In this document: positions 23,401-38,900 of the stretch, in pieces | How positions within the stretch are numbered: the stretch's first letter is position 1 | Layout: each line of letters opens with the position of its first letter | DNA from: Eledone cirrhosa | Lineage: Eukaryota; Mollusca; Cephalopoda; Octopoda; Eledonidae | DNA length: 64,000 nucleotides | Reading direction: 5' to 3' | Assembly (NCBI GenBank): GCA_964016885.1 | Contig: OZ024741.1 | Coordinates: 416,145,081-416,209,080, forward strand | Notes under the pieces: model-generated | What the model saw: only the letters and a program-made list of their open reading frames with translations | The model's database searches: none | Told to the model about the DNA's origin: nothing | Made by a program: the position numbers and the translations under genes

Positions 23401-26340
23401 AGTTGTCTTAACCCTTTAGTTACCAACCTGGTCAACACTGACCAAGACTATTACCTACAGTTGTCTTAACCCTTTAGTTACCAACCTGGTCAACACTGAC
23501 CAGGACTATTACCTACAGTTGTCTTAACCCTTTAGTTACCAACCTGGTCAACACTGACCAGGACTATTACCTACAGCTGTGTTAACCCTTTAGTTACCAA
23601 CCTGGTCAACACTTACCAGGACTATTACCTACAGTTGTCTTAACCCTTTAGTTACCAACCTGGTCAACACTGACCAGGGCTATTACCTACAGTTGTCTTA
23701 AACCCTTTAGTTACCAGCCTGGTCAACACTGACCAGGACTATTACCTACAGTTGTTTTAACCCTTTAGTTACCAACCTGGTCAACACTAACCAGGACTAT
23801 TACCTACAGTTGTCTTAACCCTTTAGTTACCAACCTGGTCAACACTGACCAGGACTATTACCTACAGTTGTCTTAAACACTTTAGTTTCCAGCCTGGTCA
23901 ACACTGACCAGGACTATTACCTACAGGTGTTTTAGCCCTTTAGTTACCAACCTGGTCAACACTGACCATGACTATTACATACAGTTGTCTTAACCCTTTA
24001 GTTACCAACCTGGTCAACACTGACCAGGACTATTACCTACAGTTTTCTCAACCCTTTAGTTACCAACCTGGTCAACACTGACCAAGACTTACCTACAGTT
24101 GTCTTAACCCTTTAGTTACCAACCTGGTCAACACTGACCAGGACTATTACCTACAGTTGTCTTAACCATTTAGTTACCAACCTGGTCAACACTGACCAAG
24201 ACTATTACCTACAGTTGTCTTAACACTTTAGTTTCCAACCTGGTCAACACTGACCAGGACTATTACCTACAGTTGTGTTAACCGTTTAGTTTCCACCCTG
24301 GTCAACACTGACCAGGACTATTACCTACAGTTGTGTTAACCCTTTAGTTACCGACCTGGTCAACACTGACCAGGACTATTACCTACAGTTGTGTTAACCC
24401 TTTAGTTTCCAACCTGGTCAACACTGACCAAGACTATTACCTACAGTTGTCTTAACCCTTTAGTTACCAACCTGGTCAACACTGACCAGGACTATTACCT
24501 ACAGTTGTCTTAACCCTTAAGTTACCAACCTGGTCAACACTGACCAGGACCATTACCTACAGTTCTCTTAACCCTTTAGTTTCCAACCTGGTCAACACTG
24601 ACCAAGACAATTACCTACAGTTGTCTTAACCCTTTAGTTACCAACCTGGTCAACACTGACCAAGACTATTACCTACAGTTGTCTTAACCCTTTAGTTACC
24701 AACCTGGTCAACACTGACCAGGACTATTACCTACAGTTGTCTTAACCCTTTAGTTTCCAACCTGGTCAACACTGACCAGGACTATTACCTAAAGCTGTGT
24801 TAACCCTTTAGTTACCAACCTGGTCAACACAGACCAGGACTATTACCTACAGTTGTCTTAACCCTTTAGTTTCCAACCTGGTCAACACTGACCAAGACTA
24901 TTACCTACAGTTGTCTTAACCCTTTAGTTACCAACCTGGTCAACACTGACCAAGACTATTACCTACAGTTGTCTTAACCGTTTAGTTAACAACCTGGTCA
25001 ACACTGACCAGGACTATTACCTACAGTTGTCTTAACCCTTTAGTTTCCAACCTGGTCAACACTGACCAGGACTATTATCTACAGTTGTCTTAACAATTTA
25101 GTTACCAAACTGGTCAACACTGACCAGGACTATTATCTACAGTTGTCTTAACAATTTAGTTACCAACCTGGTCAACACTGACCAAGTCTATTACCTACAG
25201 TTGTCTTAACCCTTTAGTTACCAACCTGGTCAACACTGACCAGGACTATTACCTACAGTTGTCTTAACCCTTTAGTTACCAACCTGGTCAACACTGACCA
25301 GGACTATTACCTACAGTTGTCTTAACCCTTTAGTTTCCAACCTGGTCAACACTGACCAAGACTATTACCTACAGTTGTCTTAACCCTTTAGTTATCAACC
25401 TGGTCAGCGCTGACCAGGACTATTACCTACAGTTGTCTTAACCCTTTAGTTACCAACCTGGTCAACACTGACCAGGACTATTATCTACAGTTGTCTTAAC
25501 AATTTAGTTACCAACCTGGTCAACACTGACCAAGACTATTACCTACAGTTGTCTTCACCATTTAGTTACCAACCTGGTCAACACTGACCAAGACTATTAC
25601 CTACAGTTGTCTTAACCCTTTAGTTACCAACCTGGTCAACACTGACCAGGACTATTACCTACAGTTGTCTTAACCCTTTAGTTACCAACCTGGTCAACAC
25701 TTACCAGGACTATTACCTACAGTTGTCTTAACCCTTTAGTTTCCAACCTGGTCAACACTGACCAGGACTATTACCTACAGTTGTCTTAACCCTTTATTTA
25801 CCAACATGGTCACCACTGACCAGGAGTATTACCTACAGTTGTCTTAACCCTTTAGTTACCAACCTGGTCAACACTGACCAGGACTATTACCTACAGTTGT
25901 CTTAACCCTTTAGTTTCCAACCTGGTCAACACTGACCAGGACTATTACCTACATTTGTCTTAACAATTTAGTTACCAACCTGGTTAACACTGACCAAGAC
26001 TATTACCTACAGTTGTCTTAACCCTTTAGTTACCAACCTGGTCAACACTGACCAGGACTATTACCTACAGTTGTCTTAACCCTTTAGTTACCAACCTGGT
26101 CAACACTGACCAGGACTATTACCTACAGCTGTGTTAACCCTTTAGTTACCAACCTGGTCAACACTTACCAGGACTATTACCTACAGTTGTCTTAACCCTT
26201 TAGTTACCAACCTGGTCAACACTGACCAGGGCTATTACCTACAGTTGTCTTAAACCCTTTAGTTACCAGCCTGGTCAACACTGACCAGGACTATTACCTA
26301 CAGTTGTTATAACCCTTTAGTTACCAACCTGGTCAACACT
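17500..26340 (+). repeat. Higher-order tandem duplication, 4407 bp (76 monomers)
   Basis: Marker monomers match at a constant offset of 4407: ACAGTTTTTTC at 17544 and 21951, CATTTGTC at 17891 and 22298, TAACACTTTAG at 19814 and 24221, and GGTCACCACTG at 21401 and 25808. Similarity fades before about 17.5 kb and at about 21.93/26.34 kb, which sets the boundaries. Confidence 0.9.
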
Positions 26341-29300
26341 AACCAGGACTATTACCTACAGTTGTCTTAATCCTTTAGTTACCAACCTGGTCAACACTGA
26401 CCAGGATTATTACCTACAGTTGTCTTAAACACTTTAGTTTCCAGCCTGGTCAACACTGACCAGGACTATTACCTGCAGTTGTTTTAACCCTTTAGTTACC
26501 AACCTGGTCAACACTGAGCATGACTATTACCTACAGTTGTCTTAACCCTTTAGTTACCAACCTGGTCAACACTGACCAAGACTATTACCTACAGTTTTCT
26601 CAACCCTTTAGTTACCAACCTGGTCAACACTGACCAAGACTTACCTACAGTTGTCTTAACCCTTTAGTTACCAACCTGGTCAACACTGACCAGGACTATT
26701 ACCTACAGTTGTCTTAACCCTTTAGTTACCAACCTGGTCGACACTGACCAAGACTATTACCTACAGTTGTCTTAACCCTTTAGTTTCCAACCTGGTCAAC
26801 ACTGACCAGGACTATTACCTACAGTTGTGTTAACCCTTTAGTTTCCACCCTGGTCAACACTGACCAGGACTATTACCTACAGTTGTGTTAACCCTTTAGT
26901 TACCAACCTGGTCAACACTGACCAGGACTATTACCTACAGTTGTCTTAACCCTTTAGTTTCCAACCTGGTCAACACTGACCAAGACTATTACCTACAGTT
27001 GTCTTAACCATTTAGTTACCAACCTGGTCAACACTGACCAGGACTATTACCTACAGTTGTCTTAACCATTTAGTTACCAACCTGGTCAACACTGACCAAG
27101 ACTATTACCTACAGTTGTCTTAACACTTTAGTTTCCAACCTGGTCAACACTGACCAGGACTATTACCTACAGTTGTGTTAACCGTTTAGTTTCCACCCTG
27201 GTCAACACTGACCAGGACTATTACCTACAGTTGTGTTAACCCTTTAGTTACCGACCTGGTCAACACTGACCAGGACTATTACCTACAGTTGTGTTAACCC
27301 TTTAGTTTCCAACCTGGTCAACACTGACCAAGACTATTACCTACAGTTGTCTTAACCCTTTAGTTACCAACCTGGTCAACACTGACCAGGACTATTACCT
27401 ACAGTTGTCTTAACCCTTAAGTTACCAACCTGGTCAACACTGACCAGGACCATTACCTACAGTTCTCTTAACCCTTTAGTTTCCAACCTGGTCAACACTG
27501 ACCAAGACAATTACCTACAGTTGTCTTAACCCTTTAGTTACCAACCTGGTCAACACTGACCAAGACTATTACCTACAGTTGTCTTAACCCTTTAGTTACC
27601 AACCTGGTCAACACTGACCAGGACTATTACCTACAGTTGTCTTAACCCTTTAGTTTCCAACCTGGTCAACACTGACCAGGACTATTACCTAAAGCTGTGT
27701 TAACCCTTTAGTTACCAACCTGGTCAACACAGACCAGGACTATTACCTACAGTTGTCTTAACCCTTTAGTTTCCAACCTGGTCAACACTGACCAAGACTA
27801 TTACCTACAGTTGTCTTAACCCTTTAGTTACCAACCTGGTCAACACTGACCAAGACTATTACCTACAGTTGTCTTAACCGTTTAGTTAACAACCTGGTCA
27901 ACACTGACCAGGACTATTACCTACAGTTGTCTTAACCCTTTAGTTTCCAACCTGGTCAACACTGACCAGGACTATTATCTACAGTTGTCTTAACAATTTA
28001 GTTACCAAACTGGTCAACACTGACCAGGACTATTATCTACAGTTGTCTTAACAATTTAGTTACCAACCTGGTCAACACTGACCAAGTCTATTACCTACAG
28101 TTGTCTTAACCCTTTAGTTACCAACCTGGTCAACACTGACCAGGACTATTACCTACAGTTGTCTTAACCCTTTAGTTACCAACCTGGTCAACACTGACCA
28201 GGACTATTACCTACAGTTGTCTTAACCCTTTAGTTTCCAACCTGGTCAACACTGACCAAGACTATTACCTACAGTTGTCTTAACCCTTTAGTTATCAACC
28301 TGGTCAGCGCTGACCAGGACTATTACCTACAGTTGTCTTAACCCTTTAGTTACCAACCTGGTCAACACTGACCAGGACTATTATCTACAGTTGTCTTAAC
28401 AATTTAGTTACCAACCTGGTCAACACTGACCAAGACTATTACCTACAGTTGTCTTCACCATTTAGTTACCAACCTGGTCAACACTGACCAAGACTATTAC
28501 CTACAGTTGTCTTAACCCTTTAGTTACCAACCTGGTCAACACTGACCAGGACTATTACCTACAGTTGTCTTAACCCTTTAGTTACCAACCTGGTCAACAC
28601 TTACCAGGACTATTACCTACAGTTGTCTTAACCCTTTAGTTTCCAACCTGGTCAACACTGACCAGGACTATTACCTACAGTTGTCTTAACCCTTTATTTA
28701 CCAACATGGTCACCACTGACCAGGAGTATTACCTACAGTTGTCTTAACCCTTTAGTTACCAACCTGGTCAACACTGACCAGGACTATTACCTACAGTTGT
28801 CTTAACCCTTTAGTTTCCAACCTGGTCAACACTGACCAGGACTATTACCTACATTTGTCTTAACAATTTAGTTACCAACCTGGTTAACACTGACCAAGAC
28901 TATTACCTACAGTTGTCTTAACCCTTTAGTTACCAACCTGGTCAACACTGACCAGGACTATTACCTACAGTTGTCTTAACCCTTTAGTTACCAACCTGGT
29001 CAACACTGACCAGGACTATTACCTACAGCTGTGTTAACCCTTTAGTTACCAACCTGGTCAACACTTACCAGGACTATTACCTACAGTTGTCTTAACCCTT
29101 TAGTTACCAACCTGGTCAACACTGACCAGGGCTATTACCTACAGTTGTCTTAAACCCTTTAGTTACCAGGCTGGTCAACACTGACCAGGACTATTACCTA
29201 CAGTTGTTATAACCCTTTAGTTACCAACCTGGTCAACACTAACCAGGACTATTACCTACAGTTGTCTTAATCCTTTAGTTACCAACCTGGTCAACACTGA

Positions 29301-29960
29301 CCAGGACTATTACCTACAGTTGTCTTAAACACTTTAGTTTCCAGCCTGGTCAACACTGACCAGGACTATTACCTGCAGTTGTTTTAACCCTTTAGTTACC
29401 AACCTGGTCAACACTGAGCATGACTATTACCTACAGTTGTCTTAACCCTTTAGTTACCAACCTGGTCAACACTGACCAAGACTATTACCTACAGTTTTCT
29501 CAACCCTTTAGTTACCAACCTGGTCAACACTGACCAAGACTTACCTACAGTTGTCTTAACCCTTTAGTTACCAACCTGGTCAACACTGACCAGGACTATT
29601 ACCTACAGTTGTCTTAACCCTTTAGTTACCAACCTGGTCGACACTGACCAAGACTATTACCTACAGTTGTCTTAACCCTTTAGTTTCCAACCTGGTCAAC
29701 ACTGACCAGGACTATTACCTACAGTTGTGTTAACCCTTTAGTTTCCACCCTGGTCAACACTGACCAGGACTATTACCTACAGTTGTGTTAACCCTTTAGT
29801 TACCAACCTGGTCAACACTGACCAGGACTATTACCTACAGTTGTCTTAACCCTTTAGTTTCCAACCTGGTCAACACTGACCAAGACTATTACCTACAGTT
29901 GTCTTAACCCTTTAGTTACCAACCTGGTCAACACTGACCAGGACTATTACCTACAGTTGT
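24115..29960 (+). repeat. Higher-order tandem duplication, 2900 bp (exactly 50 monomers)
   Basis: TAACACTTTAG at 24221 and 27121, and GGTCACCACTG at 25808 and 28708, are each 2900 apart. Long stretches match base for base with occasional changes. It overlaps the second copy of the 4407-bp unit, so it is a later event within it. Confidence 0.9.
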
Positions 29961-32900
29961 CTTAACCCTTTAGTTTCCAACCTGGTCAACACTGACCAAG
30001 ACTATTACCTACAGTTGTCTTAACCCTTTAGTTACCAACCTGGTCAACACTGACCAAGACTATTACCTACAGTTGTCTTAACCCTTTAGTTACCAACCTG
30101 ATTAACACTGACCAGGACTATTACCTACAGTTGTCTTAACCCTTTAGTTTCCAACCTGGTCAACACTGACCAGGACTATTACCTAAATCTGTGTTAACCC
30201 TTTAGTTACCAACCTGGTCAACACAGACCAGGACTATTACCTACAGTTGTCTTAACCCTTTAGTTTCCAACCTGGTCAACACTGACCAAGACTATTACCT
30301 ACAGTTTTCTCAACCCTTTAGTTACCAACCTGGTCAACAATGACAAAGACTTACCTACAGTTGTCTTAACCCTTTAGTTACCAACCTGGTCAACACTGAC
30401 CAAGACTATTACCTACAGTTGTCTTAACCCTTTAGTTAGCAACCTGGTCAACACTGACCAGGACTATTACCTACAGTTGTATTAACCCTTTAGTTACCAA
30501 CCTGGTCAACACTGACCAAGACTATTACCTACAGTTGTCTTAACCCTTTAGTTTCCAGCCTGGTCAACACTGATCAGCACTAGTACCTACAGTTGTCTTA
30601 ACCCTTTAGTTACCAACCTGGTCAACACTGACCAAGACTATTACCTACAGTTGTCTTAACCGTTTAGTTAACCTGGTCAACACTGACCAGGACTATTACC
30701 TACAGTTGTCTTAACCCTTTAGTTTCCAACCTGGTCAACACTGACCAGGAATATTATCTACAGTTGTCTTAACAATTTAGTTACCAACCTGGTCAACACT
30801 GACCAGGACTATTATCTACAGTTGTCTTAACAATTTAGTTACCAACCTGGTCAACACTGACCAAGACTATTACCTACAGTTGTCTTAACGCTTTAGTTAC
30901 CAACCTGGTCAACACTGACCAGGACTATTACCTACAGTTGTCTTAACCCTTTAGTTACCAACCTGGTCAACACTTACCAGGACTATTACCTACAGTTGTC
31001 TTAACCCTTTAGTTTCCAACCTGGTCAACACTGACCAGGACTATTACCTACAGTTGTCTTAACCCTTTATTTACCAACATGGTCACCACTGACCAGGAGT
31101 ATTACCTACAGTTGTCTTAACCCTTTAGTTACCAACCTGGTCAACAGTGACCAGGACTATTACCTACAGTTGTCTTAACCCTTTAGTTTCCAACCTGGTC
31201 AACACTGACCAGGACTATTACCTACAGTTGTCTTAACAATTTAGTTACCAACCTGGTTAACACTGACCAAGACTATTACCTACAGTTGTCTTAACCCTTT
31301 AGTTACCAAACTGGTCAACACTGACCAAGACTATTACCTACAGTTGTCTTAACCCTTTAGTTACCAACCTGGTCAACACTGACCAAGACTATTACCTACA
31401 GTTGTCTTAACCCTTTAGTTACCAACCTGGTCAACACTGACCAGGACTATTACCTACAGTTGTCTTAACCCTTTAGTTACCAACCTGGTCAACACTGACC
31501 GGGACTATTACCTACAGCTGTGTTAACCCTTTAGTTACCAACCTGGTCAACACTTACCAGGACTATTACCTACAGTTGTCTTAACCCTTTAGTTACCAAC
31601 CTGGTCAACACTGACCAGGACTATTACCTACAGTTGTCTTAAACTCTTTAGTTTCCAGCCTGGTCAACACTGACCAGGACTATTACCTACAGTTGTTTTA
31701 ACCCTTCAGTTACCAACCTGGTCAACACTAACCAGGACTATTACCTACAGTTGTCTTAACCCTTTAGTTACCAACCTGGTCAACACTGACCAGGACTATT
31801 ACCTACAGTTGTCTTAACCCTTTAGTTTCCAACCTGGTCAACACTGACCAGGACTATTACCTAAAGCTGTGTTAACCCTTTAGTTACCAACCTGGTCAAC
31901 ACTGACCAGGACTATTACCTACAGTAGTCTTAACCCTTTAGTTACCAACCTGGTCAACACTGACCAGGACTATTACCTACAGTTATATTAACCCTTTAGT
32001 TACCAACCTGGTCAACACTGACCAAGACTATTACCTACAGTCGTCTTAACCCTTTAGTTTCCAACCTGGTCAACACTGACCAGCACTAGTACCTACAGTT
32101 GTCTTAACCCTTTAGTTACCAACCTGGTCGACACTAACCAAGACTATTACCTACAGTTGTCTTAACCCTTTAGTTACCAACCTGGTCAACACTGACCAGG
32201 ACTATTACCTACAGTTGTCTTAACCCTTTAGTTTCCAACTTGGTCAACACTGACCAGGACTATTACCTACATTTGTCTTAACAATTTAGATACCAATCTG
32301 GTTAACACTGACCAAGACTATTACCTACAGTTGTCTTAACCCTTTAGTTACCAACCTGGTCAACACTGACCAGGACTATTACCTACAGTTGTCTTAACCC
32401 TTTAGTTACCAACCTGGTCAACACTGACCAGGACTATTACCTACAGCTGTGTTAACCCTTTAGTTACCAACCTGGTCAACACTTACCAGGACTATTACCT
32501 ACAGTTGTCTTAACCCTTTAGTTACCAACCTGGTCAACACTGACCAGGGCTATTACCTACAGTTGTCTTAAACCCTTTAGTTACCAGCCTGGTCAACACT
32601 GACCAGGACTATTACCTACAGTTGTTTTAACCCTTTAGTTACCAACCTGGTCAACACTAACCAGGACTATTACCTACAGTTGTCTTAACCCTTTAGTTAC
32701 CAACCTGGTCAACACTGACCAGGACTATTACCTACAGTTGTCTTAAACACTTTAGTTTCCAGCCTGGTCAACACTGACCAGGACTATTACCTACAGTTGT
32801 TTTAACCCTTTAGTTACCAACCTGGTCAACACTGACCAAGACTTACCTACAGTTGTCTTAACCCTTTAGTTACCAACCTGGTCAACACTGACCAGGACTA

Positions 32901-35900
32901 TTACCTACAGTTGTCTTAACCATTTAGTTACCAACCTGGTCAACACTGACCAAGACTATTACCTACAGTTGTCTTAACGCTTTAGTTACCAACCTGGTCA
33001 ACACTGACCAGGACTATTACCTACAGTTGTCTTAACCCTTTAGTTACCAACCTGGTCAACACTTACCAGGACTATTACCTACAGTTGTCTTAACCCTTTA
33101 GTTTCCAACCTGGTCAACACTGACCAGGACTATTACCTACAGTTGTCTTAACCCTTTATTTACCAACATGGTCACCACTGACCAGGAGTATTACCTACAG
33201 TTGTCTTAACCCTTTAGTTACCAACCTGGTCAACAGTGACCAGGACTATTACCTACAGTTGTCTTAACCCTTTAGTTTCCAACCTGGTCAACACTGACCA
33301 GGACTATTACCTACAGTTGTCTTAACAATTTAGTTACCAACCTGGTTAACACTGACCAAGACTATTACCTACAGTTGTCTTAACCCTTTAGTTACCAACC
33401 TGGTCAACACTGACCAAGACTATTACCTACAGTTGTCTTAACCCTTTAGTTACCAACCTGGTCAACACTGACCAAGACTATTACCTACAGTTGTCTTAAC
33501 CCTTTAGTTACCAACCTGGTCAACACTGACCAGGACTATTACCTACAGTTGTCTTAACCCTTTAGTTACCAACCTGGTCAACACTGACCAGGACTATTAC
33601 CTACAGCTGTGTTAACCCTTTAGTTACCAACCTGGTCAACACTTACCAGGACTATTACCTACAGTTGTCTTAACCCTTTAGTTACCAACCTGGTCAACAC
33701 TGACCAGGACTATTACCTACAGTTGTCTTAAACTCTTTAGTTTCCAGCCTGGTCAACACTGACCAGGACTATTACCTACAGTTGTTTTAACCCTTTAGTT
33801 ACCAACCTGGTCAACACTAACCAGGACTATTACCTACAGTTGTCTTAACCCTTTAGTTACCAACCTGGTCAACACTGACCAGGACTATTACCTACAGTTG
33901 TCTTAACCCTTTAGTTTCCAACCTGGTCAACACTGACCAGGACTATTACCTAAAGCTGTGTTAACCCTTTAGTTACCAACCTGGTCAACACAGACCAGGA
34001 CTATTACCTACAGTTGTCTTAACCCTTTAGTTTCCAGCCTGGTCAACAGTGACCAGGACTATTACCTACAGTTGTCTTAACCCTTTAGTTATCAACCTGG
34101 TCAGCGCTGACCAGGACTATTACCTACAGTTGTCTTAACCCTTTAGTTACCAACCTGGTCAACACTGACCAGGACTATTATCTACAGTTGTCTTAACAAT
34201 TTAGTTACCAACCTGGTCAACACTGACCAAGACTATTACCTACAGTTGTCTTCACCATTTAGTTACCAACCTGGTCAACACTGACCAAGACTATTACCTA
34301 CAGTTGTCTTAACCCTTTAGTTACCAACCTGGTCAACACTGACCAGGACTATTACCTACAGTTGTCTTAACCCTTTAGTTACCAACCTGGTCAACACTTA
34401 CCAGGACTATTACCTACAGTTGTCTTAACCCTTTAGTTTCCAACCTGGTCAACACTGACCAGGACTATTACCTACAGTTGTCTTAACCCTTTATTTACCA
34501 ACATGGTCACCACTGACCAGGAGTATTACCTACAGTTGTCTTAACCCTTTAGTTACCAACCTGGTCAACACTGACCAGGACTATTACCTACAGTTGTCTT
34601 AACCCTTTAGTTTCCAACCTGGTCAACACTGACCAGGACTATTACCTACATTTGTCTTAACAATTTAGTTACCAACCTGGTTAACACTGACCAAGACTAT
34701 TACCTACAGTTGTCTTAACCCTTTAGTTACCAACCTGGTCAACACTGACCAGGACTATTACCTACAGTTGTCTTAACCCTTTAGTTACCAACCTGGTCAA
34801 CACTGACCAGGACTATTACCTACAGCTGTGTTAACCCTTTAGTTACCAACCTGGTCAACACTTACCAGGACTATTACCTACAGTTGTCTTAACCCTTTAG
34901 TTACCAACCTGGTCAACACTGACCAGGGCTATTACCTACAGTTGTCTTAAACCCTTTAGTTACCAGCCTGGTCAACACTGACCAGGACTATTACCTACAG
35001 TTGTTATAACCCTTTAGTTACCAACCTGGTCAACACTAACCAGGACTATTACCTACAGTTGTCTTAATCCTTTAGTTACCAACCTGGTCAACACTGACCA
35101 GGATTATTACCTACAGTTGTCTTAAACACTTTAGTTTCCAGCCTGGTCAACACTGACCAGGACTATTACCTGCAGTTGTTTTAACCCTTTAGTTACCAAC
35201 CTGGTCAACACTGAGCATGACTATTACCTACAGTTGTCTTAACCCTTTAGTTACCAACCTGGTCAACACTGACCAAGACTATTACCTACAGTTTTCTCAA
35301 CCCTTTAGTTACCAACCTGGTCAACACTGACCAAGACTTACCTACAGTTGTCTTAACCCTTTAGTTACCAACCTGGTCAACACTGACCAGGACTATTACC
35401 TACAGTTGTCTTAACCCTTTAGTTACCAACCTGGTCGACACTGACCAAGACTATTACCTACAGTTGTCTTAACCCTTTAGTTTCCAACCTGGTCAACACT
35501 GACCAGGACTATTACCTACAGTTGTGTTAACCCTTTAGTTTCCACCCTGGTCAACACTGACCAGGACTATTACCTACAGTTGTGTTAACCCTTTAGTTAC
35601 CAACCTGGTCAACACTGACCAGGACTATTACCTACAGTTGTCTTAACCCTTTAGTTTCCAACCTGGTCAACACTGACCAAGACTATTACCTACAGTTGTC
35701 TTAACCATTTAGTTACCAACCTGGTCAACACTGACCAGGACTATTACCTACAGTTGTCTTAACCATTTAGTTACCAACCTGGTCAACACTGACCAAGACT
35801 ATTACCTACAGTTGTCTTAACACTTTAGTTTCCAACCTGGTCAACACTGACCAGGACTATTACCTACAGTTGTGTTAACCGTTTAGTTTCCACCCTGGTC

Positions 35901-38900
35901 AACACTGACCAGGACTATTACCTACAGTTGTGTTAACCCTTTAGTTACCGACCTGGTCAACACTGACCAGGACTATTACCTACAGTTGTGTTAACCCTTT
36001 AGTTTCCAACCTGGTCAACACTGACCAAGACTATTACCTACAGTTGTCTTAACCCTTTAGTTACCAACCTGGTCAACACTGACCAGGACTATTACCTACA
36101 GTTGTCTTAACCCTTAAGTTACCAACCTGGTCAACACTGACCAGGACCATTACCTACAGTTCTCTTAACCCTTTAGTTTCCAACCTGGTCAACACTGACC
36201 AAGACAATTACCTACAGTTGTCTTAACCCTTTAGTTACCAACCTGGTCAACACTGACCAAGACTATTACCTACAGTTGTCTTAACCCTTTAGTTACCAAC
36301 CTGGTCAACACTGACCAGGACTATTACCTACAGTTGTCTTAACCCTTTAGTTTCCAACCTGGTCAACACTGACCAGGACTATTACCTAAAGCTGTGTTAA
36401 CCCTTTAGTTACCAACCTCGTCAACACAGACCAGGACTATTACCTACAGTTGTCTTAACCCTTTAGTTTCCAACCTGGTCAACACTGACCAAGACTATTA
36501 CCTACAGTTGTCTTAACCCTTTAGTTACCAACCTGGTCAACACTGACCAAGACTATTACCTACAGTTGTCTTAACCGTTTAGTTAACAACCTGGTCAACA
36601 CTGACCAGGACTATTACCTACAGTTGTCTTAACCCTTTAGTTTCCAACCTGGTCAACACTGACCAGGACTATTATCTACAGTTGTCTTAACAATTTAGTT
36701 ACCAAACTGGTCAACACTGACCAGGACTATTATCTACAGTTGTCTTAACAATTTAGTTACCAACCTGGTCAACACTGACCAAGTCTATTACCTACAGTTG
36801 TCTTAACCCTTTAGTTACCAACCTGGTCAACACTGACCAGGACTATTACCTACAGTTGTCTTAACCCTTTAGTTACCAACCTGGTCAACACTGACCAGGA
36901 CTATTACCTACAGTTGTCTTAACCCTTTAGTTTCCAACCTGGTCAACACTGACCAAGACTATTACCTACAGTTGTCTTAACCCTTTAGTTATCAACCTGG
37001 TCAGCGCTGACCAGGACTATTACCTACAGTTGTCTTAACCCTTTAGTTACCAACCTGGTCAACACTGACCAGGACTATTATCTACAGTTGTCTTAACAAT
37101 TTAGTTACCAACCTGGTCAACACTGACCAAGACTATTACCTACAGTTGTCTTCACCATTTAGTTACCAACCTGGTCAACACTGACCAAGACTATTACCTA
37201 CAGTTGTCTTAACCCTTTAGTTACCAACCTGGTCAACACTGACCAGGACTATTACCTACAGTTGTCTTAACCCTTTAGTTACCAACCTGGTCAACACTTA
37301 CCAGGACTATTACCTACAGTTGTCTTAACCCTTTAGTTTCCAACCTGGTCAACACTGACCAGGACTATTACCTACAGTTGTCTTAACCCTTTATTTACCA
37401 ACATGGTCACCACTGACCAGGAGTATTACCTACAGTTGTCTTAACCCTTTAGTTACCAACCTGGTCAACACTGACCAGGACTATTACCTACAGTTGTCTT
37501 AACCCTTTAGTTTCCAACCTGGTCAACACTGACCAGGACTATTACCTACATTTGTCTTAACAATTTAGTTACCAACCTGGTTAACACTGACCAAGACTAT
37601 TACCTACAGTTGTCTTAACCCTTTAGTTACCAACCTGGTCAACACTGACCAGGACTATTACCTACAGTTGTCTTAACCCTTTAGTTACCAACCTGGTCAA
37701 CACTGACCAGGACTATTACCTACAGCTGTGTTAACCCTTTAGTTACCAACCTGGTCAACACTTACCAGGACTATTACCTACAGTTGTCTTAACCCTTTAG
37801 TTACCAACCTGGTCAACACTGACCAGGGCTATTACCTACAGTTGTCTTAAACCCTTTAGTTACCAGGCTGGTCAACACTGACCAGGACTATTACCTACAG
37901 TTGTTATAACCCTTTAGTTACCAACCTGGTCAACACTAACCAGGACTATTACCTACAGTTGTCTTAATCCTTTAGTTACCAACCTGGTCAACACTGACCA
38001 GGACTATTACCTACAGTTGTCTTAAACACTTTAGTTTCCAGCCTGGTCAACACTGACCAGGACTATTACCTGCAGTTGTTTTAACCCTTTAGTTACCAAC
38101 CTGGTCAACACTGAGCATGACTATTACCTACAGTTGTCTTAACCCTTTAGTTACCAACCTGGTCAACACTGACCAAGACTATTACCTACAGTTTTCTCAA
38201 CCCTTTAGTTACCAACCTGGTCAACACTGACCAAGACTTACCTACAGTTGTCTTAACCCTTTAGTTACCAACCTGGTCAACACTGACCAGGACTATTACC
38301 TACAGTTGTCTTAACCCTTTAGTTACCAACCTGGTCGACACTGACCAAGACTATTACCTACAGTTGTCTTAACCCTTTAGTTTCCAACCTGGTCAACACT
38401 GACCAGGACTATTACCTACAGTTGTGTTAACCCTTTAGTTTCCACCCTGGTCAACACTGACCAGGACTATTACCTACAGTTGTGTTAACCCTTTAGTTAC
38501 CAACCTGGTCAACACTGACCAGGACTATTACCTACAGTTGTCTTAACCCTTTAGTTTCCAACCTGGTCAACACTGACCAAGACTATTACCTACAGTTGTC
38601 TTAACCCTTTAGTTACCAACCTGGTCAACACTGACCAGGACTATTACCTACAGTTGTCTTAACCCTTTAGTTTCCAACCTGGTCAACACTGACCAAGACT
38701 ATTACCTACAGTTGTCTTAACCCTTTAGTTACCAACCTGGTCAACACTGACCAAGACTATTACCTACAGTTGTCTTAACCCTTTAGTTACCAACCTGATT
38801 AACACTGACCAGGACTATTACCTACAGTTGTCTTAACCCTTTAGTTTCCAACCTGGTCAACACTGACCAGGACTATTACCTAAATCTGTGTTAACCCTTT